Source of the DNA: an uncultured Prevotella sp.
Lineage (GTDB): Bacteria; Bacteroidota; Bacteroidia; Bacteroidales; Bacteroidaceae
Assembly: GCA_900554835.1 (NCBI GenBank)
Contig: USJD01000195.1
Coordinates: 1 to 6,393, forward strand
Direction of reading: 5' to 3'
DNA: 6,393 nucleotides
The notes beneath the pieces were generated by a model. The model was not told the origin of the DNA and made no database searches. It worked only from the letters and a program-made list of their open reading frames with translations. Of the stretch, positions 1 to 3,689 are shown one piece after another (positions within the stretch are counted from its first letter, which is position 1; each line of letters begins with the position of its first letter). The position numbers and the translations under genes were made by a program.

Positions 1-29
1 GCTGCTATCAGCTTTGTAAATTGATTCAT
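1..29 (-). CDS. 5' end of a leftward gene, probably exported protein (partial)
   Basis: Only nine codons and two bases are visible, reading MNQFTKLIA and then leaving the window. The ATG at 27-29 is the first possible start, because an in-frame TAA (30-32 on the minus strand) lies directly before it. A complete Bacteroidota promoter lies 42 to 73 bp upstream, giving a leader of about 35 nt. The short Asn/Gln/Lys start followed by Leu-Ile-Ala resembles the beginning of a signal peptide, but too little is present to name a family. The gene is divergent from the outer-membrane protein gene at 397. Confidence 0.5.
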
Positions 30-70
30 TTATGATATTAATAAAAAAAGATTCAAACTGTTTGTTCATG

Positions 71-102
71 CAAAGATAGAGAAAAAAGTTGGTTTACCCA
101 AA
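71..102 (-). promoter_or_regulatory. Bacteroidota-type promoter for the leftward gene
   Basis: On the minus strand a perfect -7 box TATCTTTG occupies 71-78 and a -33 box TTTG occupies 99-102, separated by 20 bp. Both match the known Bacteroidota sigma-ABfr consensus (TTTG, about 19-21 bp, TAnnTTTG). Transcription should begin near 64. A 7-bp inverted repeat, CCAAATA (98-104) with TATTTGG (116-122), covers the -33 box and could be an operator; that is inference only. Confidence 0.7.
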
Positions 103-193
103 TATTACCCCATATTATTTGGCGGTTTCAATAAAAAAAATCGCTGCTATCCTTCAAAAATAACTTCAGATACATGCAGCATACCTGCTTTTT

Positions 194-207
194 TTGATTT
201 ACATCAA
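194..207. promoter_or_regulatory. Candidate Crp/Fnr-family site (TTGAT-N4-ATCAA)
   Basis: The perfect palindrome TTGATTTACATCAA matches the classical FNR half-site pair TTGAT-N4-ATCAA. It lies 38 bp upstream of the -33 box of the outer-membrane protein promoter, roughly 80 bp from the expected start of transcription, a plausible activator position. A near copy lies at 3434-3447. FNR/Crp-type regulators exist in Bacteroidales, but their sites are not settled, so the assignment is tentative. Confidence 0.35.
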
Positions 208-238
208 CAATACGGCTCATTTTACAAGAAAAACTGAG

Positions 239-276
239 AAAAAGTTTTGAGTTTCGAGTTATTTCCTATACCTTTG
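239..276 (+). promoter_or_regulatory. Promoter of the outer-membrane protein gene
   Basis: The -7 box TATACCTTTG contains a perfect TAnnTTTG at 269-276, and a TTTG at 246-249 lies 19 bp upstream. The -33 side is embedded in AAAAAGTTTTGAGTTTCGA (239-257), which recurs with one mismatch at the same distance from the -7 box in the ATPase promoter (1363-1400). Transcription should start near 283, leaving a leader of about 114 nt. Confidence 0.8.
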
Positions 277-305
277 CCGCCGAATTAGAGAGTGCGGAGC
301 ATATC

Positions 306-356
306 ATGAATGTGCTTTGCTATTATAAATTAGGGGCTGAAAAGCTACCTGATTAG
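306..356 (+). CDS. Possible 16-codon leader ORF upstream of the OMP gene
   Basis: An ATG at 306 opens a reading frame, MNVLCYYKLGAEKLPD, ending in TAG at 354-356, which is 40 nt before the ATG of the outer-membrane protein gene. It lies wholly within the predicted leader transcript. It has GGAG (296-299) six bases upstream, a better Shine-Dalgarno match than the main gene has. A small hairpin with the loop GAAA (GCT 336-338, AGC 342-344) lies inside its 3' part. It could be a translated leader peptide or a chance ORF. The peptide matches no family I know. Confidence 0.25.
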   Translation: MNVLCYYKLGAEKLPD

Positions 357-396
357 AGTTATAAAATAAAGTAATAATTAAAAGAAAAGATTGATT

Positions 397-930
397 ATGA
401 AGAAGATTATGTTGAGCCTTGCTATGGCTCTCGTTTCAGTTTGCGCTAGCGCACAGGTTTACATCGGTGGTACTGCTGGTATTTCCAGCAACAAGATTGG
501 TGATGGTGACAGCAAGACAGCTTACACCTTGATGCCTGAAATCGGTTACGAATTCAACAACAAGTGGGAGGCTGGTCTCGAGGTTGGTATCAAGAAGGGC
601 GATGTTTGCGAACTTTCTGCAGTACCAGAAGCAACAACATTCGTTGTAGCTCCTTACGTACGTTACACAGCCGTAGAAACCAAGTTGGTTAACCTCTTCG
701 TAGAGGGTACAATCGGTTACAGCAGCGTCAGCAAGGGCGGTGGCGATTATTACGAGGTAGGCATCAAGCCAGGTTTGGCTGTTAAGCTTTCAGACCACGT
801 AAACTTCATCACAAAGGTAGGTTTCCTCGGTTACAGAGGTTATTCTCCTGAGCATGGTGACAACTCATCAACATTCGGACTTGGCGTAGATGCCAGCAAC
901 ATTTCATTTGGTGCTATCTACAAGTTCTAA
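397..930 (+). CDS. Small outer-membrane beta-barrel protein
   Basis: This 177-residue protein has a clear Sec signal peptide: MKK, a hydrophobic stretch, then ASA before Gln20, so signal peptidase I should cut after residue 19. The mature part of about 158 residues consists of alternating short beta-type segments rich in Tyr, Val and Gly, such as PYVRYTAV and EVGIKPGLAVKL, and ends in the aromatic Phe (GAIYKF) typical of outer-membrane barrels. The size fits an eight-stranded porin-like/OmpA-type barrel domain. I chose ATG 397 because the only in-frame alternative is a TTG two codons earlier, and MKK makes a normal signal start. The strong promoter, A-rich leader, biased codon use (AAG, GGT, CTC) and strong terminator suggest high expression as a single gene. 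Specific function is unknown; structural, adhesive and transport roles are all possible. Confidence 0.85.
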   Translation: MKKIMLSLAMALVSVCASAQVYIGGTAGISSNKIGDGDSKTAYTLMPEIGYEFNNKWEAGLEVGIKKGDVCELSAVPEATTFVVAPYVRYTAVETKLVNLFVEGTIGYSSVSKGGGDYYEVGIKPGLAVKLSDHVNFITKVGFLGYRGYSPEHGDNSSTFGLGVDASNISFGAIYKF

Positions 931-967
931 TCTTAGGGTGCTCATTTACTCATAAGCAAAAATATCA

Positions 968-1015
968 GGGGCGCAAGCGATTCCTTTCATGGAAACAGCT
1001 TGCGCCCCATTTTTT
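968..1015 (+). terminator. Intrinsic terminator after the OMP gene
   Basis: A perfect 11-bp GC-rich stem, GGGGCGCAAGC (968-978) with GCTTGCGCCCC (998-1008), carries an inner TTCC/GGAA stem in its loop and is followed by A and six T. It lies 38 bp after the stop codon. It is a textbook rho-independent terminator. Confidence 0.9.
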
Positions 1016-1034
1016 CAGCAAGCGAACACGCTTT

Positions 1035-1109
1035 TACTCTTCACTCTTCACCTTTCCCTCGGAAACGCCTGTGTTTATCGGCATTCAGAGGGGTGAAGAG
1101 TGAAGAGTA
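1035..1109. repeat. 75-bp inverted-repeat element (REP/MITE-like)
   Basis: An 18-bp perfect inverted repeat, TACTCTTCACTCTTCACC (1035-1052) and its complement (1092-1109), encloses 39 bp. Each arm contains two copies of ACTCTTC/GAAGAGT. CCTC/GAGG (1057-1060 with 1088-1091) extends the stem inward, and AAAC/GTTT (1063-1066 with 1073-1076) can form an inner hairpin. It does not end in a T-run and lies beyond a complete terminator, so it is not needed to end the OMP transcript. Arms with this tandem GAAGAGT composition resemble dispersed extragenic repeats in Prevotella-like genomes; that is from memory. Confidence 0.6.
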
Positions 1110-1150
1110 TTTCCTTATCCCTTACTTACAACAATAATTCTGGCATTTAC

Positions 1151-1205
1151 GCTGACTGTTCCTATAGAACAGCCAACTAGCGAGTGTACGGCTAGTCAGC
1201 TGTTC
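1151..1205. repeat. Structured intergenic segment with alternative hairpins
   Basis: Several inverted repeats overlap. TGTTC (1157-1161) pairs with GAACA (1167-1171). The same GAACAGC (1167-1173) can instead pair with GCTGTTC (1199-1205), stacking on ACTAGC/GCTAGT (1176-1181 with 1191-1196) around a 9-nt loop. GCTGACT (1151-1157) is also complementary to AGTCAGC (1194-1200). The first two pairings exclude each other. No promoter was found directly upstream, so it may be a DNA element, for example a mobile-element end, rather than an RNA. Confidence 0.4.
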
Positions 1206-1362
1206 TTCATTCGCCTGTACACTATTTCCGGTTAACAGCCAACTTATTCCTCGGCAGAATACTTTTCCATAACCAGGCAATAAACGCTAAGTACTGATAA
1301 AAACTCAGGCAGCTATGACAAAATTGGGGACAAAGGAAACTTATTAGCAAAAATAATTAAGC

Positions 1363-1400
1363 AAAAAGTTTGGAGTTTCGAAAGAAAAAGCATATATTTG
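1363..1400 (+). promoter_or_regulatory. Promoter of the ATPase gene
   Basis: TTTG at 1369-1372 and a perfect TATATTTG (-7 box, 1393-1400) are 20 bp apart. The upstream element AAAAAGTTTGGAGTTTCGA (1363-1381) differs at one position from that of the OMP promoter and sits exactly the same 11 bp before the -7 box. Transcription should begin near 1407, giving a leader of about 90 nt that contains most of the palindrome array. Confidence 0.8.
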
Positions 1401-1481
1401 CACCTTGAAAAGTGCACATTGTGCACAAACGTGCACCTTCCAAGGTGCATATGCTATAAAAACAGCATCTTAAAAGATGCA
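1399..1481. promoter_or_regulatory. Chain of phased palindromes overlapping the ATPase promoter
   Basis: Three 18-bp palindromes of the same 8-2-8 design start at 1399, 1432 and 1464, spacings of 33 and 32 bp (three helix turns): TGCACCTT-ga-AAAGTGCA with one mismatch, TGCACCTT-cc-AAGGTGCA perfect, and AGCATCTT-aa-AAGATGCA with only the outermost pair mismatched. Between and across them lie GTGCACA-t-TGTGCAC (1412-1426), GCATATGC (1447-1454) and ATGCT/AGCAT (1451-1455 with 1464-1468). The first overlaps the -7 box and the expected transcription start, so a DNA operator role is likely for it. The second and third would also form hairpins in the mRNA leader. Confidence 0.6.
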
Positions 1482-1487
1482 TAAAAT

Positions 1488-1493
1488 AAGGTG
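1488..1493 (+). promoter_or_regulatory. Ribosome binding site of the ATPase gene
   Basis: AAGGTG lies four bases before the ATG at 1498, a recognisable Shine-Dalgarno sequence in a phylum that often lacks one. It is complementary to CACCTT at 1434-1439 (in the leader) and at 1401-1406. The leader also contains a decoy AAGGTG at 1442-1447 that pairs with the same CACCTT, so access to the ribosome site could depend on which pairing forms. Confidence 0.5.
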
Positions 1494-1497
1494 AAAT

Positions 1498-2676
1498 ATG
1501 GATATTACACTCGTAAACTACATGAAAGAACAGCTGCGTCTAGTAAGTCTGGACTTTAAGCGTTATATGTATGACAAACTTCCTTGGCAAGCGAGGTTCG
1601 TTGGACTCATGGGACCTAGAGGAGTAGGGAAATCAACTTTGATTCTTCAACATCTTAAAGAAATGGATGCTGATACTCAGGCAAAAAGTCTCTATATATC
1701 AGCAGACCATAGCTATTTCACAACTCACACACTAATTGATACAGCAGACCAATTTGTACGTGAAGGAGGCGAAACGCTTTATATAGATGAAGTACATAAG
1801 TATGATTCATGGTCGAGAGAATTGAAGCAAATCTACGATTCCCACCCTGAGCTCAAGATCTTCTTCACAGGATCTTCTATGCTTGATATTTTAGATGGAG
1901 AGGCAGATTTGAGCAGAAGAGTCATCTTATATGAGATGCAGGGTATGTCTTTTAGAGAATATCTGGAAATGTTCGAAGGAATCAAGACACCAGTCAGGTC
2001 ATTAGATGATATTCTGAGGGGAAATATTGAAATAAAAGAGGTGCTTCACCCTATCCCGCTCTTCAATAAATATCTGAAAGAAGGATACTATCCGTTTTCC
2101 AAGGAAGGCTTTTTCCAGCAAAGACTACAGCAGGTGATACGTCTTACGATGGAAGTAGATATTCCACAATATGCCAACATGTCGCCAGCAACAGGAAAAA
2201 AACTCCGTCGCATGTTATCTATCATAGCAGGCAATGTACCCTATAAGCCAGAAGCCACAGGATTGGCAAACGAAATTAAAGTGAGCCGTAATGATATTCC
2301 TACCTATCTTCTATACATGGAAAAAGCAGGAATGATCGGTCAGTTACGTGACGAAACTGGTGGAATGCGAGGATTGGGAAAGACAGAGAAAGTTTATCTC
2401 GATAATCCGAATATCATATATGCACTTTCTGGCAATAATTCTAACATCGGTAATGTGAGAGAGACATTCTTCTACAACCAAACCCGAGTGAATCAGGATG
2501 TTACATCATCTAAGATTTCCGATTTTACAATAGGAAAGTATACATTTGAGATTGGGGGTGCCAAAAAGAGTCATAAACAGGTGAAGGATGTAGAAAACGC
2601 TTATATAGTGCGTGATGATATAGAATATGCTAATGGTGACATATTACCACTATGGAGTTTTGGTCTTTTATATTGA
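1498..2676 (+). CDS. AAA-type ATPase with C-terminal DUF4143 (nuclease-like) domain
   Basis: This 392-residue cytoplasmic protein has an N-terminal AAA_14-type ATPase domain. The Walker A loop GPRGVGKST spans residues 39-47, Walker B with acidic pair LYIDEVHKY spans 94-102, and a sensor-1-like FFTGSS spans 122-127. Arg140-Arg141, just before the family-typical EMQGMSFREYLE (146-157), are arginine-finger candidates. After a linker and winged-helix-like region (about 225-300), the C-terminal part carries ETFFYNQ (322-328) and SDFTIGKYTFEIGGAKKSHKQ, whose Asp342, Glu351 and Lys356/357 match the PD-(D/E)xK arrangement known for DUF4143. The length is normal and no lesion is seen. Such proteins are very common, often in many copies, in Bacteroidales, and their cellular job is not established. 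Codon use is AT-richer (ATA, AGA) than in the kinase genes here, consistent with accessory DNA. It is monocistronic, with its own promoter and palindrome array. Confidence 0.88.
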   Translation: MDITLVNYMKEQLRLVSLDFKRYMYDKLPWQARFVGLMGPRGVGKSTLILQHLKEMDADTQAKSLYISADHSYFTTHTLIDTADQFVREGGETLYIDEVHKYDSWSRELKQIYDSHPELKIFFTGSSMLDILDGEADLSRRVILYEMQGMSFREYLEMFEGIKTPVRSLDDILRGNIEIKEVLHPIPLFNKYLKEGYYPFSKEGFFQQRLQQVIRLTMEVDIPQYANMSPATGKKLRRMLSIIAGNVPYKPEATGLANEIKVSRNDIPTYLLYMEKAGMIGQLRDETGGMRGLGKTEKVYLDNPNIIYALSGNNSNIGNVRETFFYNQTRVNQDVTSSKISDFTIGKYTFEIGGAKKSHKQVKDVENAYIVRDDIEYANGDILPLWSFGLLY

Positions 2677-2721
2677 AACTAAACAATTCCGGAATACAGT
2701 TTATACTGCAACAATAAATAA

Positions 2722-2747
2722 GGGGCGTGCTTAAATGAGCACGCCCC
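2722..2747. terminator. Hairpin terminator between convergent genes
   Basis: A perfect 10-bp stem, GGGGCGTGCT (2722-2731) with AGCACGCCCC (2738-2747), has a 6-nt loop and sits between two convergent reading frames. On the minus strand the stem is followed directly by TTATTTATTG. On the plus strand a T-rich stretch starts only about 11 bases later. It is therefore a better terminator for the minus-strand gene, though it may act in both directions. Confidence 0.75.
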
Positions 2748-2805
2748 CAGACGAGAGATTTTATGTATTCTTTTCCCAAAGAACTGCTTATATCTTTATT
2801 TCATC

Positions 2806-3381
2806 CTAGCGATAAGGATAGAGCACTGTATTCTTTGACAAGATGTAATAATTATCTGGATTATCAACATCTACAAGCTTAAGAACTGTTGGGCTCTTCA
2901 GGTCATTGCCTTCGATAGAATACGTCTTACCTTTACTACCAGCCGTAAGTGCTGCAATAATGTATTTATAGCCACCACTATTATAGTAGAAAATACCATT
3001 GCTGTCACCAGACAAAGCAAATTTCAAAGTAATATGGGTGTCATCAACAGGAGTAGCTGTACAATTCAAACAACCTGCATACTTATTGGCACTAACAAAC
3101 ACAAAACCATATTTACCATTGCTTGAGGAGAAACTAGAGGTACCAAAGAAAGCATAGCTCATTTCCTCGCCTCCAACTTCTTCACCCTGGCAGATTTCAT
3201 AGCACTTATTCCAATAAGCCTGACCATAGGTTCCCATATTCTTAATACCATACATCTTTGCACTTCCACTAGTCGCGTCAAACTCGTAGTTATCACCACC
3301 AACATAGTTGAATCCCTTCACAGAGTCGCCGTTCAACACGATAGGCTTATAAAACTCCAAGCCTGTCTCTGTTAAAAGTAT
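2806..3381 (-). pseudogene. C-terminal remnant of a DUF4302-like lipoprotein
   Basis: The open frame encodes about 190 residues, reading LTETGLEFYKPIVLNG near the start and ending in NYYILSKNTVLYPYR. It has no usable start: the first residues follow directly after an in-frame TAA (3382-3384), there is no ATG before the conserved part, and the only candidate start is a TTG at 3358-3360. There is no signal peptide or lipobox. The GLEFYKP segment followed by Gly/Tyr/Ser-rich beta-type sequence resembles the C-terminal half of DUF4302-type surface lipoproteins, usually near 400 residues and often beside SusC/SusD genes. That match is from memory and moderately secure. About half the protein seems lost, with the break near 3372-3385. 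The surviving frame has no further stops, so decay is recent or the fragment is still used. Confidence 0.5.
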
Positions 3382-3433
3382 TTAATTATTGCAAACTTTA
3401 TCGATATTTTTATAGAAAAAAAGGTAGTTTTTC

Positions 3434-3447
3434 TTGATTTTAATCAA
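3434..3447. promoter_or_regulatory. Second Crp/Fnr-like palindrome
   Basis: TTGATTTTAATCAA is a perfect TTGAT-N4-ATCAA palindrome, like the one at 194-207. Both read TTGATTT-two bases-ATCAACA and follow a T-rich stretch. It lies about 50 bp upstream of the broken start of the pseudogene, where I found no convincing -33/-7 promoter pair, so any target gene is unclear. Confidence 0.25.
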
Positions 3448-3544
3448 CATTTAGAGATGCAATCTACACTTTTAGCAGAAAAAGGTCAGAAATAAGAGAT
3501 TTAAGCAAAGTTTACGAAAAGAAAACAAAAATGTTCTAAAAGAC

Positions 3545-3605
3545 AAGAAAGGCAAGATTTCTGTAGAACTCCATCCAGAAGTTTCTCAGAAACCTTGCCT
3601 TTCTT
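3545..3605 (-). terminator. Terminator of the regulator-kinase operon
   Basis: A long hairpin: AAGAAAGGCAAG (3545-3556) pairs perfectly with CTTGCCTTTCTT (3594-3605), and after one mismatch TTTCTG (3558-3563) pairs with CAGAAA (3587-3592). It lies 84 bp beyond the kinase stop codon. On the minus strand it is followed by TGTCTTTTAG and then more T-rich sequence. It is placed to end the two-component operon. Confidence 0.6.
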
Positions 3606-3621
3606 TACCTATATTTACTAC

Positions 3622-3679
3622 GTAAGTATCTTTATCTGCCACCTGAGTATCTTTATTTACCGCTTAAATACTTTATTCA
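3622..3679. repeat. Imperfect 21-bp tandem repeat, nearly three units
   Basis: Units begin at 3622, 3643 and 3664. The first two share 16 of 21 positions around the core GAGTATCTTTAT / AAGTATCTTTAT. The third, ending in the last bases before the kinase stop codon region, is shortened by one base (TTAAATACTTTAT). It lies downstream of the kinase gene, between its stop and its terminator. Confidence 0.45.
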
Positions 3680-3689
3680 AAAAACATTA

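Larger units (their letters stand above)
30..396. other. Divergent intergenic region
   Basis: This gap between two divergent genes contains a leftward promoter (71-102), an AT-rich middle with an FNR-box-like palindrome (194-207), a rightward promoter (239-276) and a long leader (about 283-396). The last 40 bases of the leader are A-rich, which is usual before well-translated genes in this phylum. I see no RNA gene. The 9-base word GCTGCTATC at 143-151 also occurs at 1-9, probably by chance. Confidence 0.6.
1016..1497. other. Long intergenic region before the ATPase gene
   Basis: No protein-coding gene is supported here. From left to right the region holds a 75-bp inverted-repeat element (1035-1109), a second structured segment (1151-1205) with a repeated 11-mer (1168-1178 and 1234-1244), about 90 bp with nothing recognisable (1260-1350), the ATPase promoter (1363-1400) and a palindrome array (1399-1481). 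I recognise no tRNA, rRNA or known riboswitch. The first two elements may be extragenic repeats or remains of a mobile element. Confidence 0.6.
3385..3689. other. AT-rich intergenic region between pseudogene and kinase gene
   Basis: No gene is supported. It contains an FNR-like palindrome (3434-3447), the operon terminator hairpin (3545-3605) and an imperfect 21-bp tandem repeat (3622-3679). A 22-codon minus-strand ORF begins at ATG 3448-3450 and ends at the TAA just before the pseudogene, in the same frame. Its Lys/Asn/Phe-rich sequence does not look like a lipoprotein signal, so I treat it as chance. Confidence 0.5.

Noticed and set aside
391..396. TTG at 391 as start of the outer-membrane protein
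   Set aside because: The ATG at 397 gives a standard MKK signal-peptide start after an A-rich leader. The TTG adds only Met-Ile and has no ribosome site.
1151..1244. Integron attC site or group II intron remnant
   Set aside because: The nested hairpins suggested one, but I could not find the GTTRRRY/RYYYAAC core pair in proper order, or a recognisable intron domain V sequence.
1399..1481. CRISPR array
   Set aside because: The repeated units are palindromic throughout, differ from each other, and have no unique spacers of constant length between them; no cas genes are present.
3358..3360. TTG start making the 184-residue minus-strand frame a complete gene
   Set aside because: It lies inside what looks like a conserved segment (TETGLEFYKP), lacks a ribosome site and signal peptide, and an in-frame stop sits 21 bases upstream. 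Truncation explains it better.
3374..3395. Promoter for the truncated minus-strand gene (TTTG at 3392-3395, TACTTTTA at 3373-3380)
   Set aside because: The two boxes are only 11 bp apart instead of 19-21, and the -7 candidate lacks the final G.
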